Shown here piece after piece: positions 42,492 to 51,729 of a stretch of DNA of 64,000 nucleotides. Source of the DNA: Planctomycetota bacterium. Its GTDB lineage: Bacteria > Planctomycetota > Planctomycetia > Planctomycetales > Planctomycetaceae. Each line of letters starts with the position of its first letter. The stretch's first letter is position 1. Position numbers and translations under genes: made by a program. Location of the stretch: contig JAURQH010000102.1 of assembly GCA_030836185.1 (NCBI GenBank), forward strand, positions 1 through 64,000. The letters are read 5' to 3'. The notes beneath the pieces were generated by a model. It saw only the letters and a program-made list of their open reading frames with translations. It was not told the origin of the DNA and ran no database searches.

Positions 42492-43760
42492 TCATGCCGG
42501 TTCGGGATAAGGATCTGCAAGACGATACTGGGGGCGTTCCTCTAAAAATGCCTGAATCCTCTCAGTTCGGCTGATCGCTTCGGGCAGGAATTCGACCGCT
42601 TGTAACAACCTTTCGTTCGCTTCCGCACAACTGAATCGCAAGAAACCATGCCCGGCATCTCCAAAGCACTCTCCCCCCAAACAAGCGACGCCGAACTTGT
42701 CATCAGCGCCTTCCAGCAGATAAAGGGCTAAGCCATGACTGGTAATCCCCAATCGATTGCAGATGGGGGCCACATTGGGAAAGACATAAAATGTGGCCAG
42801 GGGAGGTAATGTTTCGACGCCATCAATTTTGTTCAAACCATCGGTCAGTAATTCGACCTTCTGTCGAAACTTCTGCATCACTTCATCACGTTCGCTACTG
42901 TCTTTCTCGAGCGCGGCTTTACCGGCGAGTTGGACAATCGGTGGGGTGCATGAGAGTGTTGTATTGATCATCTTACTGATCGCTGTTGTGATCTCGGGAG
43001 ATGAAACGGAAAACCCGAGACGCCAACCGCTCATACTGTACGACTTGCTGAAAGTAAACGCAGCCACCGACTGTTCGAGCATCTCTGGTTGGGCACAGAT
43101 GGAATGATGCTGTCCTTGCCAAACCATGTGACAATAAGGTTCGTCACTGAAGACGGCAGTGTTTTTTCCTCGCACCAGGTCGGCGAGATTCTGCATATCT
43201 TCTTCAGTGGCGACACCCCCGGTCGGGTTGTGTGGTGTGTTGAGAAAAATTGCTTTTGGCTGTTCGTCCTCGTTGATGAATTTTTCGATATCATCAAGGC
43301 TGGGGCGAAACGCATTTTCACGTTTTAAGTCAGAAAGAACGATCCGTGCTCCACGTCGTTCGATGTTGGGAACGTATGTTGGAAAATAAGGACTGAAAAC
43401 AAGAACGCCATCACCGGGGTTCAGAAAGGCTTCACAGAAAAATTGCTCGAAGACTTTCGCACCGGGGCCGACAGCAATGTTTTCTGCCTTCGCAGGAATA
43501 TTGAATTCACGATTCACAAAATCGGCCGCGGCGGCACGAAACTCGGGAAGACCGGGGGAGGGGCAATAATGCGATTGGTTATTATTGATCGCATCGAGTC
43601 CCGATGATTTCGCCGAGAGGGTACTATCAAACGGACTGTCTCCCACCTCGAGTTCGACGACATCTTTGCCTTCCGCTTTCAGTTGTTTGGCGATGGCCAG
43701 AACCGTAAATGCGGTTTCGACGGTCAAAGATTGTGCAAAGTCACTCAGTTGAACAGACAC
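42492..43760 (-). CDS. pyridoxal-phosphate-dependent aminotransferase, class I/II
   Basis: An aspartate-aminotransferase-fold enzyme. Seen: the N-terminal VVELEVGDSPFD, YCPSPGLPEFRAAAADFV, the AVGPGAKVFEQFFCEAFLNPGD cofactor loop, LNTPHNPTGGV, FSDEPYCHMV with the PLP-phosphate Tyr/Asp, and the Schiff-base Lys in FSKSYSMSGWRLGF. The late FLRFSCAEANERL holds the substrate Arg. The best start is GTG at 43760, which has GCAGGAG seven bases upstream (422 residues); the frame is open to 43790. The amino donor and acceptor are unknown. Confidence 0.92.
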   Translation of the reverse strand: MSVQLSDFAQSLTVETAFTVLAIAKQLKAEGKDVVELEVGDSPFDSTLSAKSSGLDAINNNQSHYCPSPGLPEFRAAAADFVNREFNIPAKAENIAVGPGAKVFEQFFCEAFLNPGDGVLVFSPYFPTYVPNIERRGARIVLSDLKRENAFRPSLDDIEKFINEDEQPKAIFLNTPHNPTGGVATEEDMQNLADLVRGKNTAVFSDEPYCHMVWQGQHHSICAQPEMLEQSVAAFTFSKSYSMSGWRLGFSVSSPEITTAISKMINTTLSCTPPIVQLAGKAALEKDSSERDEVMQKFRQKVELLTDGLNKIDGVETLPPLATFYVFPNVAPICNRLGITSHGLALYLLEGADDKFGVACLGGECFGDAGHGFLRFSCAEANERLLQAVEFLPEAISRTERIQAFLEERPQYRLADPYPEPA

Positions 43761-43848
43761 GAGAAACGCTCCTGCAAGAAGATCAAACAATTCGGTGAAG
43801 CAGCGATTATGGAAAGACGTTCGCCGCGAAGCAAGCGGGAGAATTCGA

Positions 43849-45033
43849 TTAGAACTTGAGCAGTGCAGGGCGGGACAGGGTTTCTCCTTTAATCTCCACT
43901 TGAAACAAAGGCCATTGTTCGGTTTTGGTCAGCCATTCTGGCCCTTGATCTGTCACCAAAATGGTATCGCTGAGCGAGCAGGGGCCAACTTGCGACCTCC
44001 AATTGACGAGCATACCAGGTTTGAGACGTATCGGACTGTTGGGAACGATGCGATGTTCGCACGGTCGCTGGGCCAAAAGTCCTCCTTGTTCGTTCAACCT
44101 CCACTCATCGGGAAAATCATTGACTTCATAACTGCGCGTGACTCGCTCCCAAATCTTTTCGAGCATCATTTCTGGCTGCGACCAGTAAATCCCTGTCGCC
44201 TGACTGATGGCGGCTGCCTGGTACGCGGGGGGGACTGTTTTCTCAGAAATCTCAAAACACATGATTCGACTCACTGTGACGCAAATTCCGTCGCGACGAC
44301 CTGTTGCCGTGATGGTCGCAAAACGATTAATGGGCTGAGGGCGTGGGATTGATTCCCGATATCGTTCATTCTCGCCATCACCACTCACCCAAACACCCAC
44401 CGGTTCAATTCCCGCAGCCATCAATCGATGTGTTACTGCACCGGCGACTTCCAGCTCTGTTTGCCCAGGTTGGGACTTCAGAGCCGACCTCTCGACACAA
44501 CCGGTCAAATCCTGTCCGAGTGTTCTGGCAAGAGATTGCTCCCGCGAGGAAAGCCTCACCCGTAATTTCTGTAAATCGCCGTCAATATTCTTTGTGCTGG
44601 CGACTCCGGTATCACTCACAACTTGCCGACCACGACACAGATCGTTGGCGAGATCTTCGGGTTGTTCTGTCCAATTGCGTTCCTTGACATAAAACCCCAG
44701 TTGTGGAATCTGAGTGTCAAAAATCCACGGGGCATCGGCATTACTGGTCAGCAAAACACGAGTGTCCTTCGTGATATACAACGCGGCACAAAGGCGACCA
44801 TCGGGAGCCTGATTCGTACCGCCCGAAGTCAACCATTGAAAATTCCACGGCTGTTGGATGATCAGGGCCGTCTGTTGATTTTTCTCAAGCAAATCGGCGA
44901 TCAATTGCTGTTTACGGTCGATCTCCAGATATCTTGGGTCGGTCACCACGGGAATTTCTGAGGAAGAGTCAGCGCTGGGCATTTCTGAGATCGAGGAAGA
45001 CATGTTACGGCTAGTCTGTTGGTGCAGATTCAT
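43849..45033 (-). CDS. M24 (prolidase/creatinase) fold protein with lost metal ligands
   Basis: A 394-residue protein laid out like X-Pro aminopeptidases. An N-terminal creatinase-like domain (RKQQLIADLLEKNQQTALIIQ; VLLTSNADAPWIFDTQIPQLG) leads into a C-terminal pita-bread domain (SQPGQTELEVAGAVTHRLMAAG; RLKPGMLVNWRSQVG; SLSDTILVTDQGPEWLT). The metal-binding residues of M24 enzymes (two Asp, one His, two Glu) are not in their places: the DxG..gy.sD.tR stretch reads ATGRRDGICVTVSR, no H is seen in the G-H-G-x-G position, and the late iEDtvlVT reads LSDTILVT. So it is probably not a peptidase. A start at Met11 (45003) is possible. Confidence 0.72.
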   Translation of the reverse strand: MNLHQQTSRNMSSSISEMPSADSSSEIPVVTDPRYLEIDRKQQLIADLLEKNQQTALIIQQPWNFQWLTSGGTNQAPDGRLCAALYITKDTRVLLTSNADAPWIFDTQIPQLGFYVKERNWTEQPEDLANDLCRGRQVVSDTGVASTKNIDGDLQKLRVRLSSREQSLARTLGQDLTGCVERSALKSQPGQTELEVAGAVTHRLMAAGIEPVGVWVSGDGENERYRESIPRPQPINRFATITATGRRDGICVTVSRIMCFEISEKTVPPAYQAAAISQATGIYWSQPEMMLEKIWERVTRSYEVNDFPDEWRLNEQGGLLAQRPCEHRIVPNSPIRLKPGMLVNWRSQVGPCSLSDTILVTDQGPEWLTKTEQWPLFQVEIKGETLSRPALLKF

Positions 45034-45158
45034 ACTGCCAAGTTCTGATAATACGGGAAGATCCCAGAACCCAAACTTAGCTCACCGAACTGTCAAAGTC
45101 TGATCTTTTTGAGAGATTGCTCAATTCTTCTTCCCTCAGAACAGGCCAGTTACAGTGA

Positions 45159-46034
45159 TTATGGCTTTTTGGTTTTCTTTTTGAATTTCGGATCGGCTTT
45201 GGGAGTTGGTTTGGCCAGCACAATCGGCTTTTTGCCCGTTCCTTCGTAACCGGGAGCAGTGGTTCCATCATCATTTAAGTGCCCCGTTGTCCACAATAAG
45301 CCGCGCGAAACCAAATCGAGCCACACATCGTTATTCATGGTCTCGTTATGATGCCCCAAAGAGGTGCCAAACACCTTGGCTTTTCCGAAGGTGTTCGCCC
45401 AGATCACGGTATGGTCTTTTTTTGTATCTTCGCCGTATGCTTTGGCGAGTGGGATACAGTTGGGCCATTCTTTCTCAATTTTATAGAGCTCACCGTTGGG
45501 AGTCTGCCACTCGGTTGGAAATCCCTGCATGATGGGATGCTCGGCATTTTGGTTTTTGACGAGGACTGATCGTTTCCCTTCATGACTCCGCGATGTGACG
45601 CCGATTAATTCGCGCCAACCTTCCGCCCCTGCACCCGCATTCCGATAGCTGTGGAGTGAACAGTGGATAAAGATGCCAGGAACACCCGCATGGTGGGCAT
45701 TCACAATGCCTTGAATGAAATCGGGATCGGTGACACCACCAAAACATTCGTTATGGACAATCACGTCGTATTGTTTCGCCCAATCGGGGCTTTTGTAAAC
45801 CGAAATTTTGTGTTCCCGTCCGCCGTCTCCTTCAACAACAATGTCCCACGAAATACTGACACGCTGACTCATACCTTCAGAGATAATCGTCGATTGATTG
45901 GGATAATCATGACAGCAACCACCGGCGATGATTAAGCCTTTGAGCTTTGTCGGTTTGTCGTCCGCTTGGAGTTGAACCGTTACAACCAATAACAGAACCA
46001 ACACAAAACCATTCAGCTTGCAACTCAAACGCAT
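45159..46034 (-). CDS. ThuA-like domain protein, exported (2)
   Basis: A 291-residue protein with a signal peptide (LNGFVLVLLLVVTVQLQA) and a ThuA-like domain: LKGLIIAGGCCHDYPNQSTIIS at the start of the fold, YDVIVHNECFGGVTDPDFIQG, GVPGIFIHCSLHSYRN, HPIMQGFPTEWQT and VFGTSLGHHNETMNNDVW. It is closer to the common secreted planctomycete ThuA type than the one at 17913. A Lys/Pro-rich tail follows. Substrate unknown. Confidence 0.9.
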   Translation of the reverse strand: MRLSCKLNGFVLVLLLVVTVQLQADDKPTKLKGLIIAGGCCHDYPNQSTIISEGMSQRVSISWDIVVEGDGGREHKISVYKSPDWAKQYDVIVHNECFGGVTDPDFIQGIVNAHHAGVPGIFIHCSLHSYRNAGAGAEGWRELIGVTSRSHEGKRSVLVKNQNAEHPIMQGFPTEWQTPNGELYKIEKEWPNCIPLAKAYGEDTKKDHTVIWANTFGKAKVFGTSLGHHNETMNNDVWLDLVSRGLLWTTGHLNDDGTTAPGYEGTGKKPIVLAKPTPKADPKFKKKTKKP

Positions 46035-46269
46035 GCGGATACCCAGTCAGTAGAGTGTGTGAAATTCGAATTCTTGAAGACCCTAAGTTAACGCGAATGT
46101 CTTCTCGGAATCCACAAAAAAACGAAGTTGATTCCGGGATCGAACAGAAGCCCCTCTCTGATGGTGAGTATTGCGGGGTCATCAGAGAAAGTGGGGGCGA
46201 CGGAGAACCAAGCGAATCTTCGTCAATTTTGAGAACGCTTGCGGGACACAGTGATTCGGTCAAGACATC

Positions 46270-46734
46270 TCAGTCTGACAGCACAGCGATTAATTGTTCG
46301 CTTAATGGACCGTTGGCCGTCATCTCGAATTGTCGTTGAGTCTCTCCCAGAATCTGGATCTCGATTCGCAATAAGTCTTCGGGGAAAAGTTTTTGGAAGC
46401 GGTCTCCCCATTCGACCAGGCAGACACCGTCACCGAAGAAGTATTCGTCGACGCCGAGGTCTTCGAATTCGTGGATGTCTTTGAGGCGATAAGTATCGAA
46501 GTGGTAGAGTGGAAGGCGTCCCTGATATTCCTGAATCAACATGAATGTCGGGCTGGAAACCTCATCAGGGTTGATGCCGAGCCCCGTCGCGATGGCGGTC
46601 GTCAATTGGGTTTTACCGGCTCCCAGATTGCCGACCAGCGAGATGACGGTTCCCGGTTGCACGGCTTTCCCCAAACGTCTTCCGAGACGCTGGGTCTGTT
46701 CCAGCGAGTCACATTGAAACGACTGTGAATTCAT
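46270..46734 (-). CDS. tsaE: tRNA threonylcarbamoyladenosine biosynthesis ATPase TsaE
   Basis: TsaE is the ATPase that supports TsaB-TsaD-TsaC in making t6A37 of ANN-reading tRNAs. The P-loop is GNLGAGKTQL and the family marks SPTFMLIQEYQGRLPLYHFDTYRL and DGVCLVEWGDRF are clear. I use Met at 46734 (MNSQSFQCD, 154 residues), which fits the family length; the frame is open to 46797. The partners are not in the window. Confidence 0.95.
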   Translation of the reverse strand: MNSQSFQCDSLEQTQRLGRRLGKAVQPGTVISLVGNLGAGKTQLTTAIATGLGINPDEVSSPTFMLIQEYQGRLPLYHFDTYRLKDIHEFEDLGVDEYFFGDGVCLVEWGDRFQKLFPEDLLRIEIQILGETQRQFEMTANGPLSEQLIAVLSD

Positions 46735-47210
46735 GAAATGAAGGCTTAAATGGATTGAAAACGATGTTGACCACAAGATCTTGGGGGTCAGATCCATTGC
46801 AAGGTCGATTATCTACTAAATCGTCAAAATGCTTTACAGAATGGATCTGTGACTATAGGGTTAGTTCAAGTTTGGTGTTTGAAAACTCCATTTCAGCCAA
46901 TTTCCAAGAACGCGGCCTCTCAACTTGTTGTTGACAGGAATCTCGGAAATCATCGCTGACACCGAACGACGGATCAAGGGAATGATCTGGAAAACAGGAA
47001 CAGGATGTTCATCTTTGCGGGTTCATAAGATTTCCGTCACGCTCATTGTACGGACTCTGCCCCACATTGCCGACTCCTTTTCTGCAACCGATTTTTCCTG
47101 CGGTCAGCAGAATTAGCTCGTCACAACACAGGATTGGTCTGAAATGTCTCAGGCTAATCAACTCCACAAAACGCACAAGGAGTGCGTTGGTTTCAGGAAA
47201 AGGATTTCAC
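46735..47210 (+). other. intergenic region between tsaE and the PuuD-like gene
   Basis: This 476-base gap between divergent genes contains a hairpin with 7-base arms, AACGCAC-AAGGA-GTGCGTT (47170-47188), 22 bases before the PuuD-like ATG. Its loop shows a Shine-Dalgarno-like AAGGA separate from the real AGGAAAAGGA site. It may matter for translation control (inference). The frame upstream of the PuuD-like start is open to 47046 but is not protein-like. No promoter was chosen. Confidence 0.45.
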
Positions 47211-47975
47211 ATGAACAAGCCAGTCATCGGTATCAGCGGCGATTTTCGTGCAGCACGTCAAGAGACTCACGCTCTCAGTTGGTTTAATACCGGCTACTAC
47301 GATTCAGTCACCAAAGCGGGTGGACTTCCGATTCTCATTCCTCCTTACAACGATGATGATGACCTGAAGCAGGTTTTGAGCCAGTTGGATGGAATTGTGA
47401 TGGCAGGTTGCTCAATGGATATCGACCCCTCTCGCATGGGACTCGAAAAACATCCCGCTGTTCGACCGATGCCCTTACGTCGTGAAGACTTTGATCGTCG
47501 GCTGTGTAAGTTGGCTGCAGAAATGAAGATGCCAATTCTCGCGATCGGATCCGGTATGCAAACACTGAATGTGATCATGGGTGGAACGCTCATTCAACAT
47601 CTTCCTGAAGAGCAACCTAAACCATTGCCTCACTTCGATCAGCAAGAATCCAACACACGCCACGTACTGGAAATCATTCCAGAAACACGGATGGATGCGA
47701 TTTACGGACCGGGAGAGATTCGTGTCAACTCACAACATCATATGGCCGTGGATGCGGTGGCACCGATGTTCCGCGTTTCGGCCACTTGTCCTGACGGAGT
47801 GATCGAAGCCTACGAATCGATCGAACGTGATTGGTTCTGCTTGGGAACCCAGTTCCATCCCGAAAACGAGTCAGCCTCGGCTCTCGATATGCAGGTCTTC
47901 GAAGCGTTTCTGGATGCGACTCAATCTGCCGAAGAACCGACAATTCTTCAAATGCCACAACGTCAAGCGGCGTAA
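47211..47975 (+). CDS. PuuD-like class I glutamine amidotransferase fold protein lacking the catalytic Cys
   Basis: A 254-residue protein of the gamma-glutamyl-gamma-aminobutyrate hydrolase (peptidase C26) type. Fold marks are MNKPVIGISGDFR, the TGYYDSVTKAGGLPILIPP segment, DGIVMAGCSMDIDPS (family: LPGG.DV.P), VNSQHHMAVD and CLGTQFHPENE with the catalytic His216 and Glu218. The nucleophile motif GICRGxQ is replaced by AIGSGMQ, so Gly113 stands where Cys should be and Ser114 replaces the Arg. No other Cys is next to it, so hydrolysis by the known mechanism is not possible. Start fixed by AGGAAAAGGA just before ATG. It may bind a gamma-glutamyl ligand instead (inference). Confidence 0.82.
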   Translation: MNKPVIGISGDFRAARQETHALSWFNTGYYDSVTKAGGLPILIPPYNDDDDLKQVLSQLDGIVMAGCSMDIDPSRMGLEKHPAVRPMPLRREDFDRRLCKLAAEMKMPILAIGSGMQTLNVIMGGTLIQHLPEEQPKPLPHFDQQESNTRHVLEIIPETRMDAIYGPGEIRVNSQHHMAVDAVAPMFRVSATCPDGVIEAYESIERDWFCLGTQFHPENESASALDMQVFEAFLDATQSAEEPTILQMPQRQAA

Positions 47976-48078
47976 GACTCTTGGTTGGGGGAGTAGATTC
48001 ACCCTGATCAATACATTAACATTGTTAATAAAGTGAATGATCTTTCTCTTGGCAGACAGAGATCATTTCTCTTCTAGG

Positions 48079-48113
48079 CGGCAGTCGGAATTTCCGGCTG
48101 TCGCTGTTTTTTT
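48079..48113 (+). terminator. terminator after the PuuD-like gene
   Basis: CGGCAGTCGG and CCGGCTGTCG form a 10-base stem (two G-T pairs) with a 5-base loop, followed by CTG and seven T. It is about 104 bases past the PuuD-like stop and before the aspartokinase start, so it likely separates the two genes. A leader hairpin controlling lysC is the alternative. Confidence 0.75.
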
Positions 48114-48226
48114 GGTCCCGCAGGCATAAACTCCTCGGTGCGTGGGACTTGAGACAATCAACATGAACAGTACACTGAGTAATCTCGCTGTTTTCGCGTC
48201 TTGACCCAAAATTTGAAAGATCTGCT

Positions 48227-50023
48227 GTGGCCATCATTGTTCAAAAATTCGGAGGCACCTCTGTCGCCGATGCCACTAAAATTCGTCGTGCTGCCGAACG
48301 AGCCGTCGCTGCAAAAAAAGCCGGTCATCAAGTCGTGATGGTGGTCAGCGCCCGCGGAAAAAAGACCGATGAACTGGTCAGCCTGGCGGCGGAAATTACT
48401 GATCAGCCCCATCCTCGCGAAATGGACATGTTGCTTTCTACCGGTGAACAAGAGTCCGTTTCACTGATGGCGATGGCGGTTCACTCACTCGGAGAGCAAG
48501 CGGTCAGTCTCACGGGTGGTCAGGTCGGTGTGTTGACAGATTCATCGCATACGAAAGCCCGTATCGAGCGGATTGCTACCGAGCGGATGAAACGGCATCT
48601 CGACAATGGATCGATTGTTGTTGTCTGTGGATTTCAAGGGACAGACGACGACTTCAATATTACAACGCTCGGTCGTGGTGGTTCCGACACGACTGCGACC
48701 GCATTGGCGACCGTTCTTCAAGCTGATGTCTGTGAAATTTATACCGACGTGGAAGGAGTCTTTTCCACCGACCCACGACTCGTTCCCGAAGCGCGGAAGC
48801 TGAGTCGGATTTCGTATGACGAAATGCTGGAGCTGGCAAGTGTCGGTGCTGGCGTGATGCACTCGCGTTCCATTGAATTTGCCAAAAAATTTCGCGTGCC
48901 GTTGCGCGTGCGTCCTTCTTATTCCGATGCCGAAGGAACATTGATTACACCCGCGTCCGATGAAGAAGAATCCGTTGTGAATGGGGTGGCACTCATTCGT
49001 AACGAAGCGCGTGTGACCATTGGAGAAATTCCTGACAGGCCGGGAGTTCTCAGTGTGATCTTTTCGCAAATGGCCGAACGAAAAATTCCCATCGATCTCG
49101 TCGTACAGGATGTCAGTTCTGGGGGAGTCGCAGAAATTTCGTTCACCGTTCCACAAGACGATCTTGCGGAAACGCTCACTGCAGCACAAGCAGCGGTTGA
49201 TGAATTAGGTGCAGGAGAAATTCAATCAGGGACCAATGTTTCCAAAGTGTCAGCAGTCGGTGTGGGAATGCGAACTCATACGGGCGTGGCTGCGGAAATG
49301 TTCTCAATACTTGCAGCGGCCAGCATCAATATTGGCATGGTGACGACCAGCGATATTAAAATATCGGTCTTGGTGGACAGAAACTCCGCCGACGATGCCG
49401 TCTTGGCCGTGCATCGTGGGTTTGGGTTAGAGCAAGATCATCATCCGACGCCACGAATCGGTTTCGTCAAGAAAATCTCGGAAGCGAATAATGACCAAGA
49501 GAAGCAAGCCCAGCTAGAGCAGGATGTTGTCGCCCGCTTAACGAACATGGAAGACATTGTGGTGAGTGATGTGAACCTTGATCAGGCACAATCACGGGTC
49601 ACGATCAGCAATCTTCCGAACTCTCCCGGCGTTGCCTCGCAACTTTTTTCGGCAGTTGCCGATGGTGCAATCATGGTCGATATGATTGTGCAGAATGTCG
49701 GAGCGAAAAACCGGACTAATATTTCGTTCACCGTACCCAGAGAAGACCTCGATCAATGCTTGCTCCTCGTGCGTGCGGTACTGGAAGATTGGCCCGATTC
49801 AGATCTCAGCTATGAAAAAGAGATCGCCAAACTATCGGTGCGTGGCATCGGATTGCGGAGTCACACCGATGTCGGGCGCAAGATGTTTCAGGCACTTTTT
49901 CAGGCGGGCATCAATGTCACGATGCTCAACACGTCCGAAATCTTGATGAGTGTGGTGGTGGGAAGTGCTGATGGCGAAAAGGCCCACGACTGTTTGCATC
50001 GAGCCTTTGACCTGAATTCCTGA
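48227..50023 (+). CDS. lysC: aspartate kinase with four ACT domains
   Basis: Aspartokinase phosphorylates aspartate as the first step to lysine, threonine and methionine. The kinase domain (about 1-260) shows [19 protein letters not shown], the [16 protein letters not shown] loop, [22 protein letters not shown] and [14 protein letters not shown] first ACT pair (about 268-405) gives [18 protein letters not shown] and [16 protein letters not shown] second pair (about 435-590) gives [18 protein letters not shown] and [15 protein letters not shown]. Typical aspartokinases carry two ACT domains (about 400-450 residues), so 598 residues with two pairs is long. The extra pair is probably for additional feedback ligands (inference). 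Start is GTG (48227); no asd or dapA lies near. Confidence 0.94.
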   Translation: MAIIVQKFGGTSVADATKIRRAAERAVAAKKAGHQVVMVVSARGKKTDELVSLAAEITDQPHPREMDMLLSTGEQESVSLMAMAVHSLGEQAVSLTGGQVGVLTDSSHTKARIERIATERMKRHLDNGSIVVVCGFQGTDDDFNITTLGRGGSDTTATALATVLQADVCEIYTDVEGVFSTDPRLVPEARKLSRISYDEMLELASVGAGVMHSRSIEFAKKFRVPLRVRPSYSDAEGTLITPASDEEESVVNGVALIRNEARVTIGEIPDRPGVLSVIFSQMAERKIPIDLVVQDVSSGGVAEISFTVPQDDLAETLTAAQAAVDELGAGEIQSGTNVSKVSAVGVGMRTHTGVAAEMFSILAAASINIGMVTTSDIKISVLVDRNSADDAVLAVHRGFGLEQDHHPTPRIGFVKKISEANNDQEKQAQLEQDVVARLTNMEDIVVSDVNLDQAQSRVTISNLPNSPGVASQLFSAVADGAIMVDMIVQNVGAKNRTNISFTVPREDLDQCLLLVRAVLEDWPDSDLSYEKEIAKLSVRGIGLRSHTDVGRKMFQALFQAGINVTMLNTSEILMSVVVGSADGEKAHDCLHRAFDLNS

Positions 50024-50048
50024 AACCTTGACGAGAGGATTCTGCATC

Positions 50049-50078
50049 TTGTCGCCGACTTATATGATAGGGTATAAT
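50049..50078 (+). promoter_or_regulatory. putative sigma-70-type promoter of the DUF1501 gene
   Basis: TTGTCG (50049-50054) and a perfect TATAAT (50073-50078) are 18 bases apart, 47 bases before the DUF1501 start. No gene lies between. It resembles the moaC promoter at 11978. Confidence 0.55.
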
Positions 50079-50125
50079 TAAAGTCTACGCGGAAGTTCTC
50101 TCCTTTCCACCAGAATGGTGCCAAT

Positions 50126-51541
50126 ATGTCAGTTCCTCTTTCTCGTCGTGAAATGCTTGGAAGATCGGGACTGGGAATGGGAGCCGTCGCTCTCTCCAGT
50201 TTATTCTCCGAAGCCGGGCTGCTCTCGGCTGATGAGGAGAAGCCTGTTTTCTCGTCACTGGCACCCAAAGAACCGCACTTTCCGGCCAAGGTCAAACGTG
50301 TGATTCACCTGTTTATGAATGGTGGCCCTTCGCAGGTCGATACATTCGATCCCAAGCCGCTCCTTGAAAAATATCATGGCAAGCAGTTATTGGACGGGAA
50401 ATATAAGAACGATAAACGGATGGGGGGGGCTGCGTTTGCATCACCTTTCAAATTCAAAAAACGAGGACAAAGTGGCATCGAGGTCAGTGAGCTACTTCCT
50501 AAAATCGCCGACCACATTGACGACATCTGCGTAATTCGATCCATGGTGACCGATGTACCGAATCATGAGCCCGGCTTGATGATGATGAACTGCGGCAACA
50601 TTGCTCAGTCGCGACCTTCCCTCGGTTCGTGGACTTTGTACGGTTTAGGAACCGAGAATCAATCATTGCCGGGCTTCGTAGTGATGTGCCCCACCGGGTT
50701 ACCGACCGCACAATCTGCCAACTGGCGGAGCAGTTTTCTACCCGGCATCTATCAGGGAACGTACATCGATTCCCAGTTTACTGAGCCAGAAGAGCTGGTC
50801 GCCAATACTCAAAACGATTACCTGGTTCCCGATCAGCAGAAGAAGCAGCTCAGCTTCATCCAACAACTCAATGAGATTCATCGCCGGGACCGAGTCGGTG
50901 ATGAAAAACTCGATGCGCGAATTCAATCACTGGAACTTGCATTCCGTATGCAATCGGAAGCGGACGAGGCGTTTGATATTGCGCGTGAGCCGAAACACAT
51001 TCGCGAAGCCTACGGCGACCACGTTCAGGGACGACAGACATTGATCGCCCGCCGACTTTGCGAACGAGGTGTCCGTTATGTGCAGGTCTATCATGGTAAA
51101 GGTCAGCCATGGGATTCTCACAACAATTTGGAAGGTTCACACAAACGCTTGTGTCGAGAATCAGATCAACCGATTGCCGCTTTGTTACAAGATCTTAAAG
51201 ACCGCGATATGCTCAAAGACACATTGGTTATTTGGGGTGGTGAGATGGGCCGCACTCCCACAGTTCAACTTCCCGTCACCAAAACACAGGGACGCGATCA
51301 TCACGCCGACGGATTCACCGTCTGGATGGCGGGAGGCGGTATGAAAGCCGGTCATGTTCATGGAGTGACCGACGAGTTGGGGCTGAAAGCCGTCGAAGAT
51401 CGTGTTCACGTTCACGACTTGCACGCGACGATTTTACATCTGTTAGGATTCGATCACGAACAACTGACATTCCGTTATGCGGGGCGCGACTTCCGTTTGA
51501 CCGACGTTCACGGCGAAGTTGTGAGCGGCATTCTCGCATAG
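50126..51541 (+). CDS. DUF1501 domain protein, Tat-exported
   Basis: A 471-residue planctomycete family protein, related in fold to sulfatases/alkaline phosphatases. The N-terminus carries a twin-arginine-type signal (LSRREMLGRSGLGMGAVALSS). Family segments are KRVIHLFMNGGPSQVDTFDPKP, SGIEVSELLPKIADHID, VTDVPNHEPGLMMMNCG, RYVQVYHGKGQPWDSHNN, VIWGGEMGRTPTVQ with GRDHHADGFTVWMAGGGMKAG, and HDLHATILHLLGFDHEQLTFRYAGRDFRLTDVHG. DUF1501 genes usually pair with DUF1549/DUF1553 cytochromes; that partner is absent here, so this one is solitary within the window. Confidence 0.94.
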   Translation: MSVPLSRREMLGRSGLGMGAVALSSLFSEAGLLSADEEKPVFSSLAPKEPHFPAKVKRVIHLFMNGGPSQVDTFDPKPLLEKYHGKQLLDGKYKNDKRMGGAAFASPFKFKKRGQSGIEVSELLPKIADHIDDICVIRSMVTDVPNHEPGLMMMNCGNIAQSRPSLGSWTLYGLGTENQSLPGFVVMCPTGLPTAQSANWRSSFLPGIYQGTYIDSQFTEPEELVANTQNDYLVPDQQKKQLSFIQQLNEIHRRDRVGDEKLDARIQSLELAFRMQSEADEAFDIAREPKHIREAYGDHVQGRQTLIARRLCERGVRYVQVYHGKGQPWDSHNNLEGSHKRLCRESDQPIAALLQDLKDRDMLKDTLVIWGGEMGRTPTVQLPVTKTQGRDHHADGFTVWMAGGGMKAGHVHGVTDELGLKAVEDRVHVHDLHATILHLLGFDHEQLTFRYAGRDFRLTDVHGEVVSGILA

Positions 51542-51622
51542 TTCGTCAATGGATGTATGTGCTAACAAAGCGGAATATCTTTTTTGGCAGGGGAAGCCGC
51601 AGGCATCGGGTGAATTTCAGCG

Positions 51623-51725
51623 GTAGGCTGGGACTGGTCCCAGCACAAATCTTTCGGCGGGTTTATGCTCGCTGGCGGCTCAAAAAAAGTCGCACATTGT
51701 TTCTGTCCGGTGGAACCGGACCTAC
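51623..51725. repeat. REP/BIME-like composite element C (mixed arms)
   Basis: GTAG is followed directly by GCTGGGACTGGTCCCAGC (51627-51644), the same hairpin as the left arm of element A. The right end is GTCCGGT GGA ACCGGAC (51705-51721) followed directly by CTAC, which is like the arms of element B. So one element combines both arm types, with a 60-base spacer. It lies between the convergent DUF1501 and flippase-like genes, ending 5 bases before the latter's stop codon. Confidence 0.8.
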
Positions 51726-51729
51726 TATT

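Noticed and set aside
46097-46339. An 81-codon rightward frame (MSSRNPQKN...) between ThuA and tsaE
   Set aside because: It overlaps the tsaE C-terminus by about 70 bases, has no ribosome site and reads as low-complexity Ser/Asn; probably chance.
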